Below, piece after piece: positions 22,282 to 30,919 of a DNA stretch of 64,000 nucleotides. Position 1 is the stretch's first letter, and every line of letters begins with the position of its first letter. Location: contig OY970387.1 of the NCBI GenBank assembly GCA_963719485.1, forward strand, positions 4,092,001 to 4,156,000, written 5' to 3'. The notes under the pieces were generated by a model. That model was not told the origin of the DNA. It worked only from the letters and a program-made list of their open reading frames with translations, and searched no databases. This DNA is from Bog-473 sp963719485. Its GTDB lineage: Bacteria; Actinomycetota; Acidimicrobiia; Acidimicrobiales; RAAP-2. The position numbers were made by a program, and so were the translations under genes.

Positions 22282-24996
22282 ATGCAAATAGTCACTTTCG
22301 CAGCACTCGGGCTAGCAACGGGTTCGCTCTTCGGCCTTCTGGCGCTTGGCCTCGTAGTCATCTATCGAGGTTCCGGCATCGTCAATTTCGCTCAAGGCGC
22401 GATGGCCATGGTGGGCGCCTATGCCTACTACGAATTTTCGGAGAGGCTTGGGTGGCCTACGGGCGCGGGGGCGATCGCCTCTGTCGCAGTGTGCGGTGTC
22501 ATGGGAGCACTCATTCAGTCGGTCGTGCTGCGATCGATGACGAGATCCTCTGCTCTGTCACGCGTGATTGCGACGCTCGGGTTCGTGCTCATCCTGCAGT
22601 CGGCTGCCTTCCTGGTCTTTGGACGTGACCCCCTGACGGTGCAGTCGGTGTTCCCGACAAGGACGGTCAGCCTGTTCTCGGGCCGACTGTTGATTGGCCA
22701 GAATCAGATCTACATGTTCGTGATTTGTACCGTACTGGGGATCCTGCTTTTCGCCCTCTACCGCTACACCTCATTTGGTCGGGTCACAGCGGCGGTAGCC
22801 GAGCATGATCTCGTTGCTTCGAGCTTGGGGTACTCACCCAATCTCGTGGCAATGACCAACTGGGCATTGGGGTCCATGCTGGCTGGATTGGCCGGTGTCT
22901 TGATTGCTCCCATCACGTCCCTGGATCCCACGACGCTTGTTCTCCTCGTCGTACCGGCGATGGCGGTGGCGCTGATAGGCGGATTTAGCTCCTTCATCCT
23001 CACGTTCTTAGCTGCCCTCGCTCTCGGTATCGCCGACTCGGAGTTAACCCGATACGTGACGCAACCTGGGTGGGGAACAGCCGCTCCTTTCATCGCAGTC
23101 ATTTTGGTGCTGATTGTGCGAGGGCGCAGTCTGCCCCTTCGAAGTTTTGTGCTCGACCGCCTGCCGGCTGTGGGATCCGGTCGGGTGCGCTGGCTGTTCT
23201 TCGCGCTTTTCTCCGCCGTCCTCTGTTGGGTGTCTCTCATTTCGGATCCCAACTGGTCCGTTGCCATCGCCACAACTGGGTCCATGGCGATCATCTGCCT
23301 CTCCGTGGTGGTGCTCACTGGTTACGCCGGACAGCTGTCGCTTGCTCAGTTCGTCCTCGCTGGAATCGGGGCGTTGTTGGTTGGGCACCTCGCTCCGCAT
23401 ATGCCATTCGTAGTCGCCGTGGTTGTCGGCGCAGCGATAACCGGCGTCATCGGAGGCTTGGTCGGCCTGCCGGCTCTCCGATCTCGAGGGATCACGTTGG
23501 CGGTGGCAACCCTTTGCTTCGGCGGTGCGCTTGTAGCTGTCGTGCTCAGCAATGACAACTACAACGGCAGTACCACTGGAACGGGCGGTCTGAATGTTCC
23601 TACTCCAACCGTGTTCGGCTGGAGCGTGGATCCACTCACTCTGGGAAATCGCTATGCCCTCACCGTTGTATGCGCACTGCTCCTCTTGAGTGTCGCTGTT
23701 GCGAACCTCCGGCGCGGCGTCACGGGACGTCAGATGCTTGCGATCCGCTCCAATGAGCGGGCGGCAGCCGCGCTTGGCATCAATGTCGCCCTTGTTAAGA
23801 CGTATGCCTTCATTGTTGCAGCGTCGATAGCTGCGGTTGGCGGTGCGCTGCTCGCGTTCATGGGCCCGGCTGTCGTCGTCACGAACTTCGACTCCTTCAC
23901 CGGGATCGTCATTGTGGCGGTGGTTGTCGTCGGAGGGGTGGGCAACATTCCGGGTGCGTACATCGGCGCGCTGCTTATTGGGGGTGGCGTGCTCACACAA
24001 CTCCTGTCAGGGGTCTCACCCAATATCGACGAGTACCTCCCTCTTGTTGGAGGCGTCCTGCTTATCGTCAATTTGATGTTCAGCCCTGACGGTCTGTTCG
24101 AAATGAACCGGCGCTCGACACTGAGGTTGTTGCGTCCCCTAGCTCAACGATTCGCTGTCGGTCGGAGCAGGCCAAGGAAGGCTCACGTCGTCTTGAGTGA
24201 CTTTTCCGGTGCGATTCGGGTCGAGCGCCGCGGGTTGAGCGTGTCCGACGTGTCTGTATCATTCGGCGGCGTCCATGCGCTGAGGGACGTGTCGATCGAG
24301 ATGCATCCGGGCGAGATTCATGGAGTCATCGGTCCGAATGGCGCCGGCAAGACGACCCTGATTGATGCCATAACCGGTTTCGTCAGAACCAGCAAGGGTG
24401 AGGTCAGGCTCGGCGATTCTGTAATATCTAGCTGGTCACCACAACGTCGTGCCGCGAGTGGGTTGTCTCGGTCCTTTCAGTCCCTTGAGCTGTTTACTGA
24501 CCTCACTATCGCCGAGAACCTCGCTGTAGCTGGTAACACATCATCCTGGCACCGATATCTGACTGATTTCGTGCGCCCGGGCAAAATCGTCCTCGGTCCG
24601 GCGGCTTCCGAGGCACTTCGCCAGTTCGAACTCGATGGATTGATTGACCAGGTTCCCAGCGACATCTCATTCGGCCGTCGTAAGACAGTTGCGATTGCAA
24701 GGTCGATCGCCAACTCACCCTCCGTTTTGCTCTTGGATGAGCCGGCAGCCGGCCTCGACGATCGAGAAGCTGAAGAATTGGCGGCATTGATTCGCCGACT
24801 TGCAGACGACTGGGGAATAGCGGTTCTCCTGGTCGAGCACAATGTTGAGATGATCATGTCGATAAGTGACCGGGTTACCGTGATCGCAAGCGGCGAGATA
24901 TTGGCTTCAGGATCACCAGACCACATAAGAAGCAATCAATCGGTCATCGACGCATACCTCGGAATTGCACACCAAGAAGCGGTGGTTTCCACATGA
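22282..24996 (+). CDS. Fused Liv-type ABC transporter: LivH permease + LivM permease + LivG ATPase
   Basis: 904 aa in one frame. Residues 1-~290 are LivH-like (GLATGSLFGLLALGLVVIYR, FAQGAMAMVGAYAYY). Residues ~310-620 are LivM-like (LTGYAGQLSLAQF, IRSNERAAAALGINV, VVVGGVGNIPGAYIGALLIG). Residues ~655-904 are the LivG ATPase with GPNGAGKTT, Q-loop region SRSFQSLELF, a divergent signature (DISFGRRKTVAIA) and LLLDEPAAGLDD. LivH-M and M-G fusions are known; one chain carrying all three is uncommon. It would form the membrane channel plus one ATPase, with LivF as the second. The next gene encodes LivF. The signature's departure from LSGGQ/LSYGQ is notable but common in LivG. Confidence 0.9.
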   Translation: MQIVTFAALGLATGSLFGLLALGLVVIYRGSGIVNFAQGAMAMVGAYAYYEFSERLGWPTGAGAIASVAVCGVMGALIQSVVLRSMTRSSALSRVIATLGFVLILQSAAFLVFGRDPLTVQSVFPTRTVSLFSGRLLIGQNQIYMFVICTVLGILLFALYRYTSFGRVTAAVAEHDLVASSLGYSPNLVAMTNWALGSMLAGLAGVLIAPITSLDPTTLVLLVVPAMAVALIGGFSSFILTFLAALALGIADSELTRYVTQPGWGTAAPFIAVILVLIVRGRSLPLRSFVLDRLPAVGSGRVRWLFFALFSAVLCWVSLISDPNWSVAIATTGSMAIICLSVVVLTGYAGQLSLAQFVLAGIGALLVGHLAPHMPFVVAVVVGAAITGVIGGLVGLPALRSRGITLAVATLCFGGALVAVVLSNDNYNGSTTGTGGLNVPTPTVFGWSVDPLTLGNRYALTVVCALLLLSVAVANLRRGVTGRQMLAIRSNERAAAALGINVALVKTYAFIVAASIAAVGGALLAFMGPAVVVTNFDSFTGIVIVAVVVVGGVGNIPGAYIGALLIGGGVLTQLLSGVSPNIDEYLPLVGGVLLIVNLMFSPDGLFEMNRRSTLRLLRPLAQRFAVGRSRPRKAHVVLSDFSGAIRVERRGLSVSDVSVSFGGVHALRDVSIEMHPGEIHGVIGPNGAGKTTLIDAITGFVRTSKGEVRLGDSVISSWSPQRRAASGLSRSFQSLELFTDLTIAENLAVAGNTSSWHRYLTDFVRPGKIVLGPAASEALRQFELDGLIDQVPSDISFGRRKTVAIARSIANSPSVLLLDEPAAGLDDREAEELAALIRRLADDWGIAVLLVEHNVEMIMSISDRVTVIASGEILASGSPDHIRSNQSVIDAYLGIAHQEAVVST

Positions 24997-25131
24997 CGGG
25001 TACGACACTGTGCTGGAGCAAGGTAGAAACCAAGGGCTGCGTCATCGTTGACGGCTCGAACGCTCGTGGAAGGCATTTTGAAATGGCTTGTGGCCTCACA
25101 TCGGCGATCCACTTGGTCGGAAGCCCTTCAG

Positions 25132-25857
25132 ATGGATGCTGACCCAACGACTCATGATCCTGGGGGGCCTGCTCCGTCATCGGCGATCCTTGAACTGCAA
25201 AACGTTACCGCCGGATACGGTGACCTTTCTGCCATTCGCGATATCTCACTTCATGTGTGTCCGGGCGAAGTGGTTGCCTTGTTTGGTCCGAATGGCGCAG
25301 GCAAGACAACGACCCTGATGGCTGCCGTGGGGCAGCTGCCCTTGACCGGTGGCCGGGTGCTCTGGCTGGGCGATCGGTGTTCGCTGCCACTGCACAAGCT
25401 TGCACGGTCCGGGCTTTCGTATGTTTCCGAAGAACGGCTGATCGTGTCCACCCTGACCGCTCGCGACAACCTGAGACTTGGGACCGGTGGCGTCGAGGGA
25501 GCCCTCCGTTACTTCCCAGAGCTTGACTCATTACTCACCCGACCTGCTGGGTTGCTGTCGGGAGGCGAACAGCAAATGCTCATTTTGGCGCGTGCACTCG
25601 CCACGAAGCCGAAAGCGCTTCTTGTCGACGAACTTTCGCTTGGCCTCGCCCCGATGATTGTTGACAGGCTGCTTTCTGCAATCCGCGCGGCAGTGGATGA
25701 GGAGAATCTGGCTGTTTTGCTGGTCGAACAGCAGGCGCGACGGGCACTGTCCGTGGCCGACAGATGGTGTTTGCTCAGTAATGGCACACTGCTCTCGAGC
25801 GGCAGTTCCGGCGATGTAGGGGACTTTGAGGCGGCCTACCTCGCAAACATGGTGTAA
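25132..25857 (+). CDS. LivF-type ABC transporter ATP-binding protein
   Basis: 241 aa from ATG 25132 (MDADPTTHDP); an ATG at 25048 would add 28 residues, and neither start has a good ribosome site. Motifs are GPNGAGKTT (Walker A), LLSGGEQQML (signature), LLVDELSLGLAP (Walker B with the LivF-type SLGLAP) and LLVEQQARRAL (switch). It pairs with the LivG domain of the preceding fusion to power import. It is the last gene of the plus-strand unit and converges on an SDR gene 27 bp away. Confidence 0.88.
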   Translation: MDADPTTHDPGGPAPSSAILELQNVTAGYGDLSAIRDISLHVCPGEVVALFGPNGAGKTTTLMAAVGQLPLTGGRVLWLGDRCSLPLHKLARSGLSYVSEERLIVSTLTARDNLRLGTGGVEGALRYFPELDSLLTRPAGLLSGGEQQMLILARALATKPKALLVDELSLGLAPMIVDRLLSAIRAAVDEENLAVLLVEQQARRALSVADRWCLLSNGTLLSSGSSGDVGDFEAAYLANMV

Positions 25858-25884
25858 CTGCCACCTCACTGAGCTCTACCACAG

Positions 25885-26712
25885 TCAGCTAATTTTCTTG
25901 TCGAGTATGCCGGACCCTGCTTCCACCATGACCCGCACGGCGTCGCTGCGGGTCATGGCCCCCAGGGTCTTCGCCCCTTCACGGAGGGATTCTCCAACGA
26001 ACCACGTTGGGCCGGCCAGATTCTCGAGCGCTTCCGTTACGACCTGCTCAGCTGAAGCGGCTCCTGGAATGGGGGTGCCGTCGTCGGGGTCGGCGAGATT
26101 TCCCCTCTGAGCGAGGGCCCGGCGGAGCGCCGGAGTGTCCGTGACACCGAGCACCAACGAGAGCACATCGACCCCCTGCTCGGAGAGTTCGGTCCAGAGA
26201 GCTTCGCCCAGGACAATCTCGAAGGCCTTCGAAGCGCCGTACGCCGCCATCCGCGGGATTCCCACGAGCCCAGCGCCCGAGCACACCAAAATGATGCCTC
26301 CATGCCCACGCTTGACCATGGGCTGTGCGAAGTGATGACACATTTGCATCGGCACCAAGCAGTTACGCACCAGCAGCGACTCGGCCGCGTTGACCGGTGC
26401 TTCCAGGAATGGCCGGGGGTTCGGGTCGGCCCCGGCGCAATAGATAAACAGGCCGATGTCGAGATCGGCGGTGTGTTCAATGACCGTTGCGGCAGCTGTT
26501 GGTTCGGAGAGGTCAACCGCCAAAACACGCGTCTCAATCTCCCACTGCTCTTCGAGTTGACTAGCCACCTCTTCCAGGACGGACTGGCGGCGTGAGAGAA
26601 GGACGACGTTGAGCCCGATTTCAGCCAGTGCGTGCGCAAAGGCCAGACCTACCCCTTCGGAGGCACCCACGATGAGCGCCCAAGACCCATAACGATCCCA
26701 GAACCCGATCAT
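25885..26712 (-). CDS. SDR-family oxidoreductase
   Basis: 275 aa with a strong ribosome site (AAGGAGGAGG). Rossmann motif is VGASEGVG in place of TGxxxGxG, with the NAG-type strand replaced by IYCAGADPNP. The catalytic YGASK is intact. The C-terminal ~60 residues extend beyond the classical SDR core (GPTWFVGESLREGAKTLGAM) as in acyl- or retinol-type SDRs. It probably oxidises or reduces a hydroxy/keto intermediate. It is divergent from the acyl-CoA dehydrogenase pair across a 370-bp regulatory gap. Confidence 0.82.
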   Translation of the reverse strand: MIGFWDRYGSWALIVGASEGVGLAFAHALAEIGLNVVLLSRRQSVLEEVASQLEEQWEIETRVLAVDLSEPTAAATVIEHTADLDIGLFIYCAGADPNPRPFLEAPVNAAESLLVRNCLVPMQMCHHFAQPMVKRGHGGIILVCSGAGLVGIPRMAAYGASKAFEIVLGEALWTELSEQGVDVLSLVLGVTDTPALRRALAQRGNLADPDDGTPIPGAASAEQVVTEALENLAGPTWFVGESLREGAKTLGAMTRSDAVRVMVEAGSGILDKKIS

Positions 26713-27081
26713 CTACACCTCCTCCTTGGACAGGTCTCGAGGCTGGATCGTATTCCGTCGTCAACGAGAATTCAGAGCGGCCACGCCGGGGGCGGCGATC
26801 TGAATCAAATCGTTCAGAGCCCAACGCCCCGTTTCAGCCATCTGGCAGCGAATTGCACCCGGGTGTCGACGGAGGTTGGGCTGGTACCAGCGGAGCTCGA
26901 GGCCTTGGCCAGACTGGGACACATCCTCGCCCTCAAGATCCTGAAGGGGCTTGGATATATGGGGCGCCATTGGTTAAAGTTCCCGGTATATCCAATCTCC
27001 CATATTGGCGCCGACGGATGTCACGAATATTCTCCCGAATCCCAGCCGACCCGATGAATCCGAAGCGATGATTTGAATGAA
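26713..27081. promoter_or_regulatory. Divergent control region with overlapping inverted repeats
   Basis: TTGGATATA (26951-26959) pairs with TATATCCAA (26987-26995), and ggcgcca (26963-26969) with tggcgcc (27006-27012), so two inverted repeats interlock. CCATATTGG lies at 27000-27008. These are 70-130 bp upstream of the acyl-CoA dehydrogenase start and fit operator sites for a dimeric repressor. I see no gene in the interval. Confidence 0.5.
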
Positions 27082-28218
27082 ATGGGCGTCGTGCTGGCCA
27101 CTCTGAGCCAAGAGCAAGAGCTGCTCGTACTGACAGCCCGGGACCTCCTTGAACGGCGTGCCCCTCTTGATTCGCTTAGTGAACGCGAAGGACGTCCTGA
27201 CGGGCACGACAGAGGGCTATGGGAGGAAATGGCGGGTTTAGGTTGGGCTGGACTCTTGGTGGCAGAGTCTCATAGCGGAGTTGACGGCGACCATGCCTCG
27301 CTCGCACTCCTCGCTGAAGAGATGGGCCGAGTTCTGCTCCCCTCTCCGTTCGTCGCCACCGCTGGTGCTGCTCGCGCCCTCGAGGCATTGGCAACAGGCC
27401 CGGCCTCGGAACGACTTGCCGAGCTTGCCACGGGAGAATCCATCCCGGTCCTCGCTATCGGAGAAGGAACCTGGTCGGGGGATCCGGAGACGATCTATTC
27501 GAATGGGCGCGTGTCAGGGCAGAAGCGATTCGTTGAGGCTGCCTGTGCCGCCGACTTCCTTCTCGTGACCGCACGAACTGAGAGTGGTGATGTGCGCCTG
27601 GTGGAAGTCGACGTTCGGCACGATGGAGTACACGTTCATCCGACGTCGGCAATGGCAGGCGGAATGTGGGGCGAGATCCAGTTCCACGATGCACCAGGTC
27701 GCGACCTCGGCGATGCATTCGCCGCCGTCGAGTCGGGAGTGACCACCGCCGCGGTGGCCGAGAGCGCATGGTGTGCCGGGGCTCTCGATCGGCTCCTTTG
27801 GGAGACGGTGAAGTATGTGAAGGAGCGCCGCCAATTTGGCGTTCCTATTGGCAGCTTTCAGGCGATCCAACACAGCTTGGCCGATTGCTCGATCGCCGCA
27901 GCAGAGAGCATTTCGCTGGCACGATGCGCGGCGAGTGCGGTGGACAACGAAGACATCGCCGGTCGGCGACTTGCATCGACTGCGTTCCTCCACGCGTCGC
28001 GTAGTTTCGTGATGGGAGCACGTCGGTGTCACCAAGCCTGGGGTGGCATCGGCTTCTCGCTTGATGCGCCTGTCCATCACTTCAGTCGGCGGGCAAAGGT
28101 TGCCCAACATTCGTGGGGCGGCCCTACTTATCACCTTGAGATCATCGCGGAAGCTCTGCGGACGAAACCCCTTTTGCGAGACCGCTACCTCCAACCGCTT
28201 TCGAGGACCACCTCGTGA
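27082..28218 (+). CDS. Acyl-CoA dehydrogenase, divergent partner subunit
   Basis: 378 aa from ATG 27082; an in-frame TTG at 27073 would add three residues. The fold is acyl-CoA dehydrogenase: N-terminal helices (LSQEQELLVLTARDLL), a weakly conserved middle beta domain without the usual SEPxAGSD flavin loop, and C-terminal helices with VKERRQFGVPIGSFQAIQH and CHQAWGGIGF. Steroid-type dehydrogenases of actinobacteria work as alpha2beta2 heterotetramers in which one subunit is degenerate in this way. The next gene overlaps by 4 bp and encodes the canonical subunit, so the two probably form one enzyme. Confidence 0.85.
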   Translation: MGVVLATLSQEQELLVLTARDLLERRAPLDSLSEREGRPDGHDRGLWEEMAGLGWAGLLVAESHSGVDGDHASLALLAEEMGRVLLPSPFVATAGAARALEALATGPASERLAELATGESIPVLAIGEGTWSGDPETIYSNGRVSGQKRFVEAACAADFLLVTARTESGDVRLVEVDVRHDGVHVHPTSAMAGGMWGEIQFHDAPGRDLGDAFAAVESGVTTAAVAESAWCAGALDRLLWETVKYVKERRQFGVPIGSFQAIQHSLADCSIAAAESISLARCAASAVDNEDIAGRRLASTAFLHASRSFVMGARRCHQAWGGIGFSLDAPVHHFSRRAKVAQHSWGGPTYHLEIIAEALRTKPLLRDRYLQPLSRTTS

Positions 28219-29360
28219 CTGATTCAGATCTCACAAAGGAACTCGACATATTCCGGGAAGAGGTTCGGCGGTTCATCGCCGATGAGTACGATCCTCATCT
28301 CGTCCAAGGGCCATTTCCGCAAAATGACACTCCACGATGGGGCGCGTTTCTTCGGAAGTTGGCCGCAAAGGGCTGGCTTGGCATCTCGTGGCCGAAAGAA
28401 TACGGAGGATTGGGCCTCGACTTTGTCTATCAGCTGGTCCTTCGGGAGGAACTCGAGTACATGGGCCTCCCGACGCTGGCAAAGGAGCTGATCGTCGGTC
28501 GGACATTGATGCAACATGGGAGCGAAGAACTGAAGACGAACTTCCTACCCCGACTTGTGCGAGGCGACCTTACCGTCGCACTTGGCTACAGCGAACCTGA
28601 AGCCGGCTCCGACCTCGCTAGCTTGCAGCTGAAGGCCGAAAGTGACGGTGACGAGTTCGTCGTAAACGGGCAGAAAATGTGGACCAGCGGTGCCCATTTC
28701 GCTGACGTCATTTGGTTGGCGTGTCGGACCGACACCGCGGCGGCCAAACACAAGGGGATCTCCATCTTCATCGTGGACAGGACCTCTCCCGGGATTGAGA
28801 TAGCACCGATCTGGACCATGAGTGGAGAGAGAACCAACATGGTGTTTTTCGACGACGTCCGCATTCCCGGATCACGACTCGTCGGAGAGTTGAATCAGGG
28901 TTGGACGTACATCACACAGGGATTAGAGGACGAGCGACTCGGAGGGTTTCCATTCGGCGCATTTCAGCGTGACCTCGATGAATTCATCGCATGGGCGCGC
29001 GAAAACGCATGGTCGAGTGGTGAAGCTCGCCGAACCGTCGCCGAGGCAGCCATCAGAGTTGAAGCAGCCAGAACCCACCGACTCCGAGCCCTCGAATTGC
29101 TATCTCGAGGCGCGCCATCGACGATTGATGCTCCGATGCTAAAGATTGCCTTGACCGAGGGACGCCAATGGATCGCTGATCAAGTCATCGACACGTTGGG
29201 GCCGATTGGCTTGCTGACCGGCCAAGAACCTGACGCTCCGATGGCCGGTCGGTTCGAGCTCAATTGGCGTTGTGAGATCGTTTCGACCATCGCAGGCGGG
29301 GCCAACCAGATCCAGCGGAACATTATTGCCCGACATCACCTCGGACTGCCCCAACACTGA
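28215..29360 (+). CDS. Acyl-CoA dehydrogenase, canonical subunit
   Basis: 381 aa from GTG 28215, overlapping the previous stop (GTGA). It has the flavin/substrate loop GYSEPEAGSDLASLQ, NGQKMWTSGAHFAD, and the C-terminal signature IAGGANQIQRNIIARHHLGL. Together with the preceding divergent subunit it should introduce an alpha,beta double bond into an acyl-CoA, passing electrons to ETF. Length and motif content match FadE28/FadE29-type pairs used on steroid side chains. The substrate cannot be named from sequence. Confidence 0.88.
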   Translation: MTDSDLTKELDIFREEVRRFIADEYDPHLVQGPFPQNDTPRWGAFLRKLAAKGWLGISWPKEYGGLGLDFVYQLVLREELEYMGLPTLAKELIVGRTLMQHGSEELKTNFLPRLVRGDLTVALGYSEPEAGSDLASLQLKAESDGDEFVVNGQKMWTSGAHFADVIWLACRTDTAAAKHKGISIFIVDRTSPGIEIAPIWTMSGERTNMVFFDDVRIPGSRLVGELNQGWTYITQGLEDERLGGFPFGAFQRDLDEFIAWARENAWSSGEARRTVAEAAIRVEAARTHRLRALELLSRGAPSTIDAPMLKIALTEGRQWIADQVIDTLGPIGLLTGQEPDAPMAGRFELNWRCEIVSTIAGGANQIQRNIIARHHLGLPQH

Positions 29361-29417
29361 ATATAACGAGTGGTGCGGATACGTCCGTGGTTCTGGACAA
29401 CAAAGGAGACCTCCTCC

Positions 29418-29999
29418 ATGGACGCCGCAGTTCTTGTAATTGACATGCAAAATGGATTCCTGGATCCCCACGGTTCATCGCCGAAGATGGGGTTCGTGAC
29501 ACCGAACGCCGACAAGTTGGTCAGCCAGAGTGCAGCACTCTTGTCGGAAGCTCGCTCAGCAGGTCTGCAGGTGGTCTACACGCGTCACCAATACCGACCA
29601 GGTTCGTTCGATATGCCCGCCTCCATTCGTTCTCATCTTCCCGAGGGGACAGAGGCTCTCGTGGCTGGAAGCTGGGACGCTGCGATTGCTGGCGACCTGA
29701 CGCCCTCTCCCCGAGACATCGTCATTGACAAGAACCGTTTCGACGCTTTTCTGTACACGGACGCTGAGCTCGTGTTGCGAACTCTCAAGGTGCGCCGCTT
29801 GCTTGTCACTGGGGTCGTGACATACATCTGCGTGGAGAGTACGGTTCGCTCGGCCCAGCAGCGAGATTTCGAAGTGACCGTCGCATCGGATTGTGTGGGC
29901 GGTCCCGAGCAATCATTGCACGAAGCCGCTTTGGCGACGATGGGCCACTTTTTCGCCAAAGTCACGCCGTGGCGAGAGGGACTTGCTCAACTCGTCTGA
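29418..29999 (+). CDS. Isochorismatase-family cysteine hydrolase
   Basis: 193 aa from ATG 29418 with AAAGGAGA upstream. The catalytic triad is visible: Asp in VLVIDMQNGFLD, Lys in VIDKNRFDAF and Cys in VTYICVESTVR. The family includes isochorismatases, nicotinamidases, N-carbamoyl hydrolases and ureidoacrylate hydrolases. Its place at the end of the acyl-CoA dehydrogenase operon suggests hydrolysis of an amide, carbamoyl or ester intermediate, but the substrate is unknown. The gene is followed by a long inverted repeat that probably ends transcription. Confidence 0.85.
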   Translation: MDAAVLVIDMQNGFLDPHGSSPKMGFVTPNADKLVSQSAALLSEARSAGLQVVYTRHQYRPGSFDMPASIRSHLPEGTEALVAGSWDAAIAGDLTPSPRDIVIDKNRFDAFLYTDAELVLRTLKVRRLLVTGVVTYICVESTVRSAQQRDFEVTVASDCVGGPEQSLHEAALATMGHFFAKVTPWREGLAQLV

Positions 30000-30062
30000 T
30001 CGGAAGTGCCACCAGTTCATCCAGCGTCCACGCCATGAATGTCGGCACTTCGCCGTTAAGAA

Positions 30063-30151
30063 ACTTCCACTCGGTAGCCTGCGCGGGTTTTGGGAGGGGG
30101 CTCAGGGGGGAGGGAGACGACCCGTTCCCGCGCAAGCTACCCAATGGAAGT
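30063..30151. terminator. Long inverted repeat between convergent genes (likely bidirectional terminator)
   Basis: 25-bp arms (30063-30087 and 30127-30151) pair at 22 of 25 positions around a 39-nt G-rich loop. It lies between the isochorismatase gene and the convergent MaoC-like gene. The length exceeds a usual terminator, so it may be a REP/MITE-like element co-opted as one. I see no gene in 30000-30371; CCATATTGG occurs at 30314-30322. Confidence 0.6.
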
Positions 30152-30371
30152 CTGCGTGTAGCCAGCTTGGCGCTGGTGCTCAGGTTGGACCTCGCATGAG
30201 TCGACCAGAGACTCACAGGCGCCCACCCGACGCAATATTATATTAGCACAAGGTTCTCACAATTACTGGAGGGAGTTCCAAGAGCTCGAGGTCCAGGATG
30301 CCCCCCGGGCGAGCCATATTGGAGCCAGGCCACCGCTTCTGAGCCAGGATCGGTGGCCACTGACTGGCTGG

Positions 30372-30878
30372 TCAGACAGTTCCGACCGAATCGAAATCGC
30401 GGCCCCTGATGAGGCGGGCGGGCGTAAAGACAGCCACGGTCTCACCCCTTTGATTTCTTACGGTGTTTCGGGTCGTCACGACGCCGCGACCCGGTTTGCT
30501 CGACTGTCGCGACTCGGTGACTTCCACCAAGACATCGATCGTGTCACCAACAAAGACGGGAGCGCGTATATCAAACTCCATGTGCAAGAAACCGAGCGCA
30601 GTTCCATGGATTGTGTTGCTCTGAAGCACGAGACCCTCTGCATAGGAGTAGGTCAACGCTCCGGGCACAAGTCGGCCGGTGTAGTTGACCTCCGCTCCGT
30701 GGCGTGCGTCCCAAAACAACGGTTCCGTGAACCCACAGGCAGCGATGAAGTTGACCAGGTCAGTCTCTGTAATCGTGCGCGCTCCCGTGAGGAACTTCCA
30801 GCCCACGATCATCTGTTCCCAGGTCATGCCCCTGGGCAAGACGGGGATATCAACGAGCTCGCCCGTGAGTTCAGTCAC
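30372..30878 (-). CDS. MaoC-like hot-dog protein
   Basis: 168 aa from GTG 30878, with AGAGGA upstream. It has a single hot-dog domain of the FAS1-like/MaoC dehydratase type (ARTITETDLVNFIAACG, then RLVPGALTYSYAEGL, and DTIDVLVEVTESR near the C-terminus). The active-site pattern GD-x-NPxHxD of R-hydratases appears as GFTEPLFWD, so the catalytic Asp and His seem absent. It may be the non-catalytic half of a two-subunit enoyl-CoA hydratase, or a thioesterase-like binding protein. It leads into the frameshifted acyl-CoA dehydrogenase upstream with a 41-bp gap, suggesting one operon. Confidence 0.75.
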   Translation of the reverse strand: MTELTGELVDIPVLPRGMTWEQMIVGWKFLTGARTITETDLVNFIAACGFTEPLFWDARHGAEVNYTGRLVPGALTYSYAEGLVLQSNTIHGTALGFLHMEFDIRAPVFVGDTIDVLVEVTESRQSSKPGRGVVTTRNTVRNQRGETVAVFTPARLIRGRDFDSVGTV

Positions 30879-30919
30879 TTTGAATCCTCTATTCCTTTCA
30901 GACGGTCAGTGGCCCGCCA

